From Effrenium voratum (Eukaryota > Sar > Dinophyceae > Suessiales > Symbiodiniaceae), in NCBI GenBank assembly GCA_963377175.1, contig CAUJNA010001757.1:474489-538488 (forward strand): a stretch of 64,000 nt of DNA, given 5' to 3'. Position 1 is the stretch's first letter. Each line of letters begins with the position of its first letter. This document shows positions 8,820-19,099 of this stretch, in pieces. The notes under the pieces are model-generated. The model was given only the letters and a program-made list of their open reading frames with translations. It did not search any database and was not told the DNA's origin. The translations under genes and the position numbers were made by a program.

Positions 8820-11590
8820 GGCAGAAGCAGACAGACAGCGACAGGGTACTGCTGCTCAAGCAAAAGCACATGTTCAGGCAGCGCGTGCCGGTCAAACAGG
8901 CAAGCCTTCTTTTGACCGATCATGCCCTCTCAAGTCACGGCCGGTCGGAACCAAGGTCTCTGCCGAGGCCGTCTCTTGCGCTGCGCGGATGCTTCTGAGG
9001 GGCCGCTTGATCGAAAGAACGTTGCGCTGGGACAACGCAAGCTGTGGAGCCTGCAGCTCCGCGCCGGCGCTGCTTGCCCCTTCTTTGGGGGGGCGAAAAT
9101 GCAAATTAACGTCCCCCTCCCCCATTCTCGGGCCCTAAGCAACTGTGACATGTTCGACAGCACCAGACACGTCACCCCGCAAGCCAGTCCCCACATGGCC
9201 ACAATGTCCTGGCAAGCAACATGGAGCACCTTTCACGCACCATTTGCCAAGAAGAAGAGAAACGCTTCCGCGTCGCCTTCCGATCAGATTCAAAGGAAGA
9301 CGCTGACAAGCGCACCGCATCCGGACGTGATCCGCTGGGATGCATTTCGGTCTGCTCTCCCGGCTCCGGCTGCCCCGGGGGGCCTACATGCTGAAGCAAG
9401 CTGAAGTCCTCATTTGTCAATGAAGGTCAAGGAAATGTGACAGATACTTGCGCCGGACATTGCGCAACGGCGATGGGAGGTTTAACTCGTCCAATCCAAT
9501 CCAAGCCAACGAAAGGGCGACCTGACGGCAAGCAACTCAGCGCAAGGGCACACACAAGCTGGACCCCCGTTCAGCAACAGAAATGGAGGTGACAGCGACA
9601 GCGGCTGCCGGATTCCCAAAACACAAACTGATGGCTTCCAGTCGGCGCCCTTCCATGTGTGGAGGTCTGAGTAAGTTAGACACTGAGGAACCTGCAGGTT
9701 TGCTTTGCTCAGGTTTTCAGTTGGCCAGCTGACAATTTCTGCCTCTACTAGATGCTGCGCTGGCTGCGAGAAAACTGCCCACAGGATGGGTGGCGTGGCG
9801 GTGCCAAGCGGCAGGTACTGATTAGAAGCTGTGAGGAAAATAACCCACGCCGATTGTCGCCAAACCGCACACCGCGCCCAGCACCGGCGCCGCCCACAGC
9901 GGGTCCATGATTGTTCCCCGGCTTGGGAAGCTCTGCCCCTGAAAGATTGTTCGTTTGACACGGCAAATCAGAAGGCGCTTAACAGCCGTGACATGCTGAA
10001 ACATAGGACCTTGAGATTGTAAAGCCAACGAAAAACTGACAAGTCAACTGCCTGTGCCAACAGGGAATAGGTGTCTGCAAGTCAACTGCCCCTGCGTATT
10101 CATTAGCGTCCGGCCCCGTGAATTCGAGGCGTCTTGAGGCTGACATGTCGAAGGGGCACGACGGCATGGCAAAGGGCTTCAAGCTGCCCAAGCCCACACC
10201 AGGGGTGAGTGACTTTTAGGGGCCAAGTATGTGCCATGAAGCACATTAAGCGCTAGGATTGGCACCTACGCCCACCCCAACGCGAAAAATGCAGCTGCCC
10301 TCTTGCAAAGGGGGGCCTGCGCACATCCTTGGGAGGGCAGCCTCCCTCCAAAGTTAGCCTTCCAGGCGTTTTTTCTTAACCCCACGCGCGCCTAGCTTCT
10401 CGGCCGGAGTTCGGGCCTTGGATCCGGCCAAGCCAAGACTCTCCATATTTCCCACCTGCGAAAGCCCGAAACTCGCAAAATCAATTGGATGGAGGGCCAG
10501 AAAGGCTTGGAAAACAGGGTCTGCTTTTCAAATGATTTGTCGGACAAATGCCTCTGGCGCGTTTCACGGGTTGGTTGCTTAGGTAGGTCGGTTGGGTTTT
10601 GTTGGGTATGTTTTCGTTTCAGCTTTAAAGTTGTTTGGCTCTAGTTCTACAAGTTTAGAGTGATGGGTTTCAAGCTTTATGTTTGACAGGGCTAAGGATT
10701 GGGGTCGTTGGATGTTGCCAAACCCTGTAGCGACAGAAGCGCGCTTCTACCTCTTCCCCTCTTGCACCGCAGTTTGCCGCGGGCCACGCTTATATCCGAG
10801 CGGCCGAAGCAAAGAATCATCAGCCCGTCCGACTAGCGCTCCCAATTGATGTGTTATTTTGAGGGCTCAAAAGCCTTTCGGGTCTTAACGCCCGCAGTCG
10901 TCAGCGACACCCCTATGGCTGCACCCCGACCGTTCTGGGTGATAAACTCCAGCGAGCAGAAACGCGTGTCAGAACGCACAAGCGGTTCCGTTCAGCCGCC
11001 CGGGCCCGAATCAGAAGATCAACTGGGCCAAAGCGCGCACGCCCGGGTCAGCCGTACAAAAAATAGTTAGGCACGTTGACGGGCTGTAAGTACACAACGC
11101 TCTTGACGCAAAGGCATCACCATCACTCAGGCAAAGTCGACCTTGGCGAGCGTTTCCATATGAATAGAATGGCCGAACATCGAGCCATTCCATGTCAGAT
11201 AATCCCAGCCACTCCAGTGAACACCAATCGCTTGCGTCGCAAAACTGCACTGTGAAGTTGGTCTGCAGAGAGCGGCAAGAACCGACCTCCCGCCAGCAAA
11301 GGCGTGCATCCTTGGCTCACCCTTCTTTTCTTTTGTTCTGTCCTTGCCCTTTGCTCTCACCCGTGGGTTGGGCTGTGGGCCGACTGGGAGACGACCACTC
11401 CCTCACACCATGTTCTCCTGTACGACCTCGATCTTCATTCGTTGGCATTTGGACGGCAGGATGCCAGTGTACGCCGCTCGTCTCGCCAAGCCTCTGGATT
11501 TCCTCCCAAAACCAGATTTCATTGTTGAAAGCAACCAAGCCAAAACCTGCAAAACTAGTGGATGCCGAGCGCGCCTAAAAATGGGAGCGG
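8820..11590. other. No supportable gene; one possible membrane-type exon on the minus strand near 9.9 kb
   Basis: No recognised domain was found in 2.8 kb. On the minus strand at about 9,930-9,840 the frame reads TIMDPLWAAPVLGAV and GLATIGVGYF, which would form one hydrophobic helix. It is next to a pyrimidine-rich CTCACAG that could be a splice acceptor, but no partner exon was identified, so it is not called. There are no repeats of note. Confidence 0.4.
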
Positions 11591-11593
11591 GGG

Positions 11594-12187
11594 GTGGTGG
11601 ATTTGCTTGACAAGATGCAGGAAATGCACCTCCCCCCCTCAGATTTTCAAGCCAGCGAGCCCTTTCCACACCATTTTAACTGGAAAGGGGGGCAGGTGTT
11701 TTTATCCGTAGAAGATGCGGCAATCGGTATCCCCCTCCTTCCCTACAAGGCCTGCAAGGGCAACCAACGGGAACGGCGGATAGCGTCGGCGTCGCAATTG
11801 GAAACTGGGGAAGCACGGGTTCCCCCCGGCATGAAGATCAGGAAGACGATGGATCAGATGACTCAGAGGACAAGAGCGCACAATGATCAGGACGCCGACC
11901 TTGTGATCGATGAGGTGCAAAGGTCCTACATGACCGCCGATCAGAAAACCCAGTCTAACACCGATCCTTTTCTGTTCCAAGAGATATTGAGGGAAGCCCT
12001 GTTCCACGTAGGACCTCCCCAAGGCAGGATTCCACGCCAAATCCTCGAGGACGAGCAGGTCGTAATGGTTTCTTTCACCTTGCTGATGTTCACTGTTCAC
12101 GAATGCGTAACTGGGCCTGAACGGCGACGGTGCAATCTGGCCCTGCGCGGGGCCCGATGGTGCAATCAGGCCCCGACCGAGGCCTGA
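11594..12187 (+). CDS. Hypothetical open frame, 197 codons
   Basis: The frame runs without a stop for 197 codons. Its middle (about residues 80-150) has a natural-looking composition, including MKIRKTMDQMTQRTRAHND, DLVIDEVQRSYMTADQ and LFQEILREALFHVGP. I recognise no family. The first codon is not a clear start, and a minus-strand frame of 177 codons overlaps it, so the strand is uncertain. The end (12,120-12,187) runs into a short repeat with GGTGCAATC and GGCCC. It could be an exon or a chance frame in GC-rich DNA. Confidence 0.25.
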   Translation: MVDLLDKMQEMHLPPSDFQASEPFPHHFNWKGGQVFLSVEDAAIGIPLLPYKACKGNQRERRIASASQLETGEARVPPGMKIRKTMDQMTQRTRAHNDQDADLVIDEVQRSYMTADQKTQSNTDPFLFQEILREALFHVGPPQGRIPRQILEDEQVVMVSFTLLMFTVHECVTGPERRRCNLALRGARWCNQAPTEA

Positions 12188-12440
12188 CGGCGCAGCGGGC
12201 TTCGATCGGGGCCCGAGGCGCAAACTCCAAGCCACTTCAAAAGCAAAGCTGGGCGATGAGCAAAGCTGAGGGGCGCAAGCGGGTGGCCGAATTGCTCAAA
12301 GCCGGTTTTGCTTAGGGTGCTGCCATATAGAAACCTTGGCGATGCCAGCTTGGCACAGCCGATGGAGGGCGAGGCTCGAAGTTGCAAGCGGGCGCAGGGC
12401 CCAACGGTGCAATCGGGCCATCAAGCCCCGAGGCGCAAGC
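12120..12440 (+). repeat. Short dispersed GGTGCAATC-type repeat
   Basis: GGTGCAATC followed by a GGCC-rich word occurs near 12,129, 12,159 and 12,403, among GAGGCGCAAGC-like words. The copies are short and irregular, and no gene is supported here. Confidence 0.4.
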
Positions 12441-12635
12441 CCCGTGAAGCTCGAAACCGCCAATCCAAGCCGCCCATAGCTCACCGCCGGTTGTGCGTAG
12501 GGCGCCGCCTTGTCACTGTGTAAAACAAAGTTGGGCAACGCCATGGCCACGACCGCTAAGAAGGCTCGCAGTCAAATAGCTTGGAATAGAAGATAGTATG
12601 TCAGATATACGTCTGCTTATCAGGCGGTTAACCTA

Positions 12636-12848
12636 TGTTTACACTAGATTTGTTTGGCTATGTTCCGGCGGACTAAAAGTACACTTATAGAGTAGCTACT
12701 CGTGAAAGTCAAAGATAAACGTTTTTGTATCTTCTACATATACTCTACTAAAAGATATGGAAGATATTAAAAGATAGTGTTTTGTTTATCTTTGTTCATC
12801 TTTTAGTCTTTGTTCATCTGGTTTTATTCCCCAATAGTGTTTACACTA
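12636..12848. other. A/T-rich block bounded by direct copies of TGTTTACACTA
   Basis: The 213-bp stretch is far richer in A+T than its neighbours, and the undecamer TGTTTACACTA stands at each end (12,636-12,646 and 12,838-12,848). The right copy sits in a near-palindrome (TAGTGTTTACACTA). Inside, variants of AAAGATA and TTTGTTCATCT recur. It could be a small non-autonomous insertion, a regulatory A/T block or a matrix-attachment type region. No coding potential is seen. Confidence 0.5.
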
Positions 12849-12884
12849 AGGGGTTCTTACGGTAAGAGTTAAGGCCTGGTGTAG

Positions 12885-13485
12885 ATCGAGGTGTCGGCTC
12901 AAATTGCTGGCCCTGTGCGTAAAAAGTTGTCTTCGATGCGACAGTCTCGCACGAAATGGAGGTTCGCGCCGGTGCGTGCGTCTCGTTGTGGTGCCGTTCG
13001 CACTTTTCGGCTTTTGCTGGCAGGGGCAACAGTTGGGAGGTGCGGGCTGCGACGCGGGGTGTGTTTTTTCAGGAAGCCTCGTGCCAAACGCGTTTTTTGA
13101 GACCAAAGTGCGTTTTTTGATGGCAGGGCCGCCACGCGTTGATATCTTCTTGTCGGGTCAGGCTACCACGCTTGGACAATCGGAGCTCTAAAGCCATGGC
13201 AGCTGTCGCAAAAAGTTGTCTCGCGTGCGACAGCTTCGCACGAAACGGACCTTTCTTCAAAACTGCGCTCTCGCTGTGGCGCCGCGCCGATCTTCGGATT
13301 TGCGTGTTGCCGCAGAATTCCATGGCCAGCGCAGCATTCTGTGAGACTGCCGTGCATTTTTCGTGGTGGGCGCAGCACGTTTTGCGCTGATGCAAATGAT
13401 GCGTGGCAGGCGCAGCATTTTCGGAAACAGGGTCTGGGAATTTCGTGGCAGGCGCAGCGTTTCGCTCATTTGCAAGCGTTGCAAG
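12885..13485 (+). repeat. Diverged repeat leading into the 73-bp satellite
   Basis: Related ~55-bp words containing AAAAGTTGTCT and GCGACAG/GCACGAAA occur at about 12,917 and 13,204. The word TTCGTGGCAGGCGCAGC at about 13,440 links this block to the 41-bp array at 16.6 kb. It looks like an eroded edge of the satellite domain. Confidence 0.6.
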
Positions 13486-13489
13486 ACGA

Positions 13490-15106
13490 AAGTGAACCCT
13501 TTGCGGAGATCGTGCGTGTCGAAGCGCTCTCGCTGTGGCGCCGTGCGAACTTGTCTTGAGCTCGGCGAACCCTCTGCGGAGATTGTGCGAGTCGAAGCGC
13601 TCTCGCTGTGGCGCCGTGCGAATTTGTCTTGAGCTCGGCGAACCCTCTGCGGAGATTGTGCGTGTCGAAGCGCTCTCGCTGTGGCGCCGTGCGAATGTGT
13701 CTTCAGCTCGGCGACTCTCGCTGCGGCGCGGTGCGAATGTGTCTCGAGCTCGGCGAACCCTCTGCGGAGATCGTGCGCGTCGAAGCGCTCTCGCTGTGGC
13801 GCCGCGCGAATGTGTCTTGCACTCGGCGAACCCTCTGCGGAGATCGTGCGTGTCGAAGCGCTCTCGCTGTGGCGCCGTGCGAATTTGGCTTGAGCTCGGC
13901 GAGCCCTCTGCGGAGATCGTGCGTTTCGAAGCGCTCTCGCTGTGGCGCCGTGCGAATTTGTCTTGGGCTCGGCGACTCTCGCTGTGGCGCGGTGCGAATG
14001 TGTCTCGAGCTCGGCGAACCCTCTGCGGAGATCGTGGCGCCGCGCGAATGTGTCTTGCACTCGGCGAACCCTCTGCGGAGATCGTGCGTGTCGAAGCGCT
14101 CTCGCTGTGGCGCCGTGCAAATTTGTCTTGAGCTCGGCGAACAATCTGCGGAGATTGTGCGCGTCGAAGCGCTCTCGCTGTGGCGCCGTGCGAATGTGTC
14201 TTCAGCTCGGCGACTCTCGCTGTGGCGCGGTGCGAATGTCTCTCGAGCTCGGCGAACCCTTTGCGGAGATCGTGCGTGTCGAAGCGCTCTCGCTGTGGCG
14301 CCGCGCGAATGTGTCTTGCACTCGGCGAACCCTCTGCGGAGATCGTGCGTGTCGAAGCGCTCTCGCTGTGGCACCGTGCGAATTTGTCTTGAGCTCGGCG
14401 AGCCCTCTGCGGAGATCGTGCGTGTCGAAGCGCTCTCGCTGTGGCGCCGTGCGAATTTGGCTTGAGCTCGGCAAACCCTCTGGGGAGATCGTGCGTGTCG
14501 AAGCGCTCTCGCTGTGGCGCCATGCGAATTTGTCTTGAGCTCGGCGACTCTCGCTGTGGCGCGGTGCGAATGTGTCTCGAGCTCGGCGAACGCTCTGCGG
14601 AGATCCTGCGTGTCGAAGCGCTCTCGCTGTGGCGCCGCACGAATGTGTCTTGCACTCGGCGAACCCTCTGCGGAGATCGTGCGTGTCGAAGCGCTCTCGC
14701 TGTGGCGCCGTGCGAATTTGTCTCGCTCTCGCTGTGGCGCCGTGCGAATTTGGCTTGAGCTCGGCGAACCCTCTGCGGAGATCGTGCGTGTCGAAGCGCT
14801 CTCGCTGTGGCGCCGTGCGAATTTGTCTTGAGCTCGGCGAACCCTCTGCGGAGATCGTAAACGCTCTTGCTGTGGCGCCGTGCGAATTTGGCCTGAGCTC
14901 GGCGAACCCTCTGCGGAGATCGTGCGTGTCGAAGCGCTCTCGCTGTGGCGCCGTGCGAATGTGTCTTGGGCTCGGCGAACCCTCTGCGGAGATCGTGCGT
15001 GTCGAAGCGCTCTCGCTGTGGCGCCGTGCGAGTGTGTCTTGAGTTCGGAAAATCGTTTGCGGAGATCGTGCGTGTCGAAGCGCTCTCGCTGTGGCCCCGT
15101 GCGAGG
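13490..15106 (+). repeat. 73-bp satellite with higher-order structure
   Basis: About 20 copies of a 73-bp GC-rich unit (core CTCTCGCTGTGGCGCCGTGC, then GAGCTCGGCGAACCCTCTGC) are present, some cut to about 37 bp. Variants differ at the word after GCGAAT. A truncated unit, a TCTCGAG unit and a TCTTGCAC unit recur together in that order near 13.70, 13.96, 14.20 and 14.55 kb, which makes a higher-order repeat of 245-335 bp. Because 73 is not a multiple of three, each frame rotates through the unit. The minus strand lacks stops in several frames and gives a chance open frame of about 690 codons (13,069-15,144) with a 73-residue period, while the plus strand gives frames up to 285 codons. I regard these as by-products of the repeat, not as genes. 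Confidence 0.95.
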
Positions 15107-15169
15107 TGCGACGTGCTCTCCCGCATCTCCGGCTGCGCAGGCAACGTTTACGTACAAAGCTGGCGCGCA

Positions 15170-15870
15170 AAGCCCCGCATGTGCCACGTGCGGCTCGAAG
15201 TTCGCAACTTCCAGGTGCAAAAAGTAGTGCGGGAAGAGCGTTCCCGCAGCTCCGGCTGTAAAATCCCGCTTTTTAAGTACAAAAGTAGTACGCGAAGAGC
15301 ACTCCGGAGCTCCGGCTGCAAAATCGCAATTTTTAAGTTCAAAAGCCGCAGCTCCGGCTCGAAATTCGCAACTTCTAGGTACAAAAGCAGTTTGCGGAGG
15401 ATATTCCCTCAACTCCGGCTGAAAGTTCGCAAGTTTTAATTACAAAAGTAGTACGCGAAGAGCGCCCCAGAGCTGGCTTGCAAAATCGCAATTTCAAGTA
15501 CAAGAGTAATACTGGAAGTGCACTCTCGCCGCTCCAGCTTGAAATTTGAGAACCGCAACTTTTCAGCGCAGAAGTGGTGCACGAAGTGCGCTCCCGCAGC
15601 TCCAGCTCGAAATTGGCGGGCTTTTTGGTGCAAAAGTCCTGCGCGAAGTGCGCCCGGAGCTCCAGCTGCAAAGTTGCAACTTTGTATGAGTGTACGAAGT
15701 GCGTTCCCATGGCACGAGGCTCGCACTCTTAAGCCCAAAGTTGTACATAAAGTGCATTCCCGCAGCTCCGGCTGCAAAATCATAAATGGCAACGTGCGCG
15801 CGAAGCGTGCTCGCACAGCTCCAGGTAGTATGCGAAGTACACTTCCGCAGCTAAAATTGCCAGCCTTCTT
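15170..15870 (+). repeat. Diverged ~60-bp satellite family
   Basis: Units of about 56-60 bp contain CAGCTCCGGCT, AAAATCGCAA and AAGTACAAAAGTAGTACGCG. Copies differ by many substitutions and small indels. The unit is clearly related to the homogeneous 61-bp array at 16,985-17,467, so this is the older or less homogenised copy of the same family. Confidence 0.85.
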
Positions 15871-15949
15871 GCGCAGCTAAGCTGCTCACAGATATGGACA
15901 AGAGAGTTTTTCAACAGAGGACATGAAAGATTTGGCAAGAGAGGTTGCA

Positions 15950-16075
15950 GAACATCATGCGCAGCATGATGCGCTGCATCGCGCGCAGCGTCATGCGACA
16001 TCGCGCGCAACATCACGCGCAACATCACGCACAGCTTCGCGCGCAACATCAAGCCACAGCATCACGCGCGCGAGA
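15950..16075 (+). repeat. ~12-bp repeat, AACATCACGCGC type
   Basis: About nine degenerate copies of a dodecamer (AACATCACGCGC, AGCATGATGCGC and variants) occur in 125 bp. Adjacent sequence (16,080-16,550) shows no gene or repeat. Confidence 0.7.
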
Positions 16076-16552
16076 AGTTGACAGGAGAGATTGTGAAGCA
16101 TGATGCTAAGCGTGCTCATCAGAATCTACGCTTGAGCAGGGGCACCGACGTGTTTACGATCTCATCAGGTGGGAGAGGCGTCAGTGTTTACGTTTCGTTT
16201 TTCTGTGCTTCTGGGCCACCTGTCGTCAAGTTGCACGCAATACTATTTGGGGTCTCTTGCCGGGATAATTTGTTTATCATTTGCTAATCAAAGGAAGTTT
16301 AGAAGGAAACTTCCGAGTTACGGAAACTGATTGAAAGGTAGCTCTGCGCAAAGATGAGATGAAGAAAGAATGAACGCATGCGAGAAAACGTGCGTATACG
16401 TGTGGCGGGGGAATAGAAATCTGCAAAAAGTGCAACCCTCTGCGGGTGTTGGCTTCTCCGGCTGGCTGAAAGCTACCCCGGTCGCGGCGTCTGACGGACG
16501 ACGGGTGCGGGACGGGCTCGGGACGGGCTCGCGCCGGGACCATTGGCACGGA

Positions 16553-16985
16553 CGCGCACACTTTCGCAAGGCTCAAATTTCGTGGCAGGCGCAGCATTTT
16601 GGCAAGGTCGGGTGCAGATTTCGTGGCAGGTGCATCACTTTCGCAAGGTCAAGTGCAGATTTCTTGACAGGCGCGGCATTTTCTTACTTCTGGCACGGAC
16701 GCATCGCGAATCCCATTGGCACGGACGCGCAAGGCGGCGCATGCAGATTTCGTGGCAGGGGCAGCATGTTGAGGTCAGGAACAGATTTCGTGGAAGGGGC
16801 ATCACTTTCGCAAGGTCAAGTACAGAATTCGTAGCAGGTGCAGCACTTTCGCAAGGTCAAGTGCAAAATTCATGGCAAGCGTATCACTTTCGCAAGGTCA
16901 AGTACAGATTGCGTGGCACGCGCAGCACTTTCGCGAGGTCAAGTAAAGATTTCGTGGAAGGCGCAGCACTTTTGCAAGGTCAACT
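16553..16985 (+). repeat. 41-bp tandem array
   Basis: A unit of about 41 bp (CACTTTCGCAAGGTCAAGT plus AGATTTCGTGGCAGGCGCAG) recurs with interruptions about ten times. Some copies carry ACGGACGCG insertions. The last copies run directly into the 61-bp array. Confidence 0.85.
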
Positions 16986-17467
16986 TTCGCAGCCGGGGCT
17001 CGAAAATCGCAACTTTCAAGTGCGAAAGTAGTAAGCGAAGTCAACTTTCGCAGCTGGGGCTTGAAAATCGCAACTTTTAAGTACGAAAGTAGTGCGCGAA
17101 GTCCACTTTCGCAGCCGGGCTTGAAAATCGCAACTTTTAAATACGAAAGTAGTACGCGAAGTCCACTTTCGTAGCTGGGGCTCGAAAATCGCAACTTTTA
17201 AGTGCGAAAGTAGTAAGCGAAGTCAACTTTCGCAGCTGGGGCTTGAAAATCGCAACTTTTAAGTACAAACGTAGTGCGCGAAGTCCACTTTCGCAGCCGG
17301 GCTTGAAAATCGCAACTTTTAAATACAAAAGTAGTACGCGAAGTCCACTTTCGTAGCTGGGGCTCGAAAATCGCAACTTTTAAGTACGAAAGTAGTACGT
17401 GAAGTCCACTTTCGCAATGGGGCTCGAAACTCGCAACTTTGAAGTACGAAAGTAGTACGCGAAGTCA
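16985..17467 (+). repeat. 61-bp tandem array
   Basis: About eight well-conserved copies of a 61-bp unit occur, with GAAGTCAACTTTCGCAGC, TTGAAAATCGCAACTTTTAA and GTACGAAAGTAGT. Alternate copies share variants (GTAAGCG versus GTGCGCG), which suggests that three-unit blocks (about 183 bp) were duplicated. The array stops abruptly at the purine microsatellite. Confidence 0.92.
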
Positions 17468-17625
17468 AGATAGAAAGAGATAGAGGAAGAGGTAGATAGA
17501 TAGATAGATAGACAGACAGAGAGAGAGAGAGAGAGAGCAAGATAGATACATAAATAGACAGAGAGAGAGAGAGAGATAAAGAGATAGAGAGATAGATAGA
17601 TAGATAAATAGACAGAGAGAGAGAT

Positions 17626-17660
<35 letters not shown>

Positions 17661-17661
17661 T

Positions 17662-17692
<31 letters not shown>

Positions 17693-17781
17693 TATATAAA
17701 TAGAAAGAAAAAGAGATAGGTAGAGAGAGAGGTAGATAGAGAGATGGATAGATAGGTAGATCTATAGATAATTAGAAATAC

Positions 17782-17812
<31 letters not shown>

Positions 17813-17819
17813 GAGATGG

Positions 17820-17854
<35 letters not shown>

Positions 17855-18305
17855 GAGAAACAGATAGAGAGAGAGATGGATAGAGAGGTAGACAGAGGGA
17901 TACATAGAGAGATATAGAGATAGATAGATAGAAAGAGATAGAGAAAGAGATAGAGTGATAAAAAGATAGAAGAGATAGAGAGATAGAAAGATAGAAAGAA
18001 AGAGGGATAGAGAGACAGATAGAGAAAGAAAGAGACAGAGATAGAAGGATATAGAGAGATGGATAGATAGAGAGATAGAAGGATATAGATAGAGAGGTAG
18101 AGAGATAGATAGAGAAGATAGATAGAGAGATAGATAGATAGATAAGCAGATAGATAGATAACACGAGAGATAGATAGATAGATAGGTAGTTAGGTATAGA
18201 TAGGTAGAGAAAGATAGATAGACAAGCAAACGAAAGAAAGAACGAAAAGACAGATAGAAAGAAGGAAAGAAGGGAGGAAGGAAGGAAAGAAAGGAAGAAA
18301 GGAAG
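17468..18305 (+). repeat. Purine-strand microsatellite (GATA/GAGA/GAAA)n
   Basis: For about 840 bp the plus strand is nearly all G, A and T in tetramers of the type GATA, GAGA and, at the right end, GAAA/GGAA. Both strands show open frames of low complexity only. Confidence 0.97.
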
Positions 18306-18540
18306 AATGCCGGAGAAAAAGAGTCAAGAAAAGAAAGAGAAGAGAACTATAGTTTTTATATTTTTGAAACTTCCGCCCACCGGCTTCGCCGGGTCTACTG
18401 GTACCTTTTGTTATCTTGCTTTTATAGTTGCTTGTCTTTTTGCATTTTCAATCTCTTTTCCTTGGCTTGCCAGTTTAGATAGCGAGCCATATGTGCTTTT
18501 CAAGCAAAAGGACATTGCTACTGTATCGGGGCGCATCAGC
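18306..18540 (+). other. Short unassigned segment
   Basis: An open frame of 161 codons (18,307-18,792) starts here and includes a hydrophobic stretch (FCYLAFIVACLFAFSISF). It then runs into the ~110-bp repeat, so I do not call it a gene. Confidence 0.3.
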
Positions 18541-19085
18541 TGTATTGTGATGAAGCCCTCCCAAAAAATCCTACTTCAAGAAAAGCAGCAGGCCGACCAA
18601 GCAGGTCAACTACAGGCCCTGAAAGGGCTCCAGCTTCACCAAAAAATAGCAGCCACAGACACCAAAATACAAGCCACACTACAAGAGAACCATTTCACGA
18701 AAAGCAGCAGGCCGACCAAGCAGGCCAGTGGAAAGCCCTGCTGCGCAGAGAAAACAAGGCAGGCACACACAACAACCAAACTAGAAGCCTAATGGAAAAA
18801 TCCACTTCACGAAAAGCAGCAACCCGACCAAGCAGGCCAGTGACAGCCACACACAAACAGCAAGCAAACTAGAAGCCCAATGGGAAAGTCCCACTTTAAG
18901 TAAAGCAGCAGGCCGACCAAGCAGGCCCTGAAAAAACCAACTGCGCAAAAAAAACTGGCAGCCATACACGCGCACACAACAAGCAAGTTAGAAGCCCAGT
19001 GGAAAAATCCAACTTCAAGAACAGAAGCAGGCCGACCAAGCGGGCCAGTGACAGGCCTTGAAAAAAGCCCACTGCGCAAAACAGC
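18540..19085 (+). repeat. ~110-bp repeat, five copies
   Basis: The word AAAGCAGCAGGCCGACCAAG with near variants occurs at about 18,580, 18,700, 18,812, 18,902 and 19,024. It is followed by GCAGGCCAGTGACAG and AACTAGAAGCCCAATGG-like words. Spacing is 90-120 bp. Confidence 0.85.
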
Positions 19086-19099
19086 ATGCGTTTGATCTG

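Noticed and set aside
13069..15144. Minus-strand open frame of about 690 codons
   Set aside because: It lies wholly in the 73-bp satellite. Its peptide repeats every 73 residues because the unit rotates through all frames, and it has no start context or known domain.
17762..18229. Minus-strand Leu/Ser/Tyr-rich frames resembling membrane proteins
   Set aside because: They are translations of the GATA/GAGA microsatellite.
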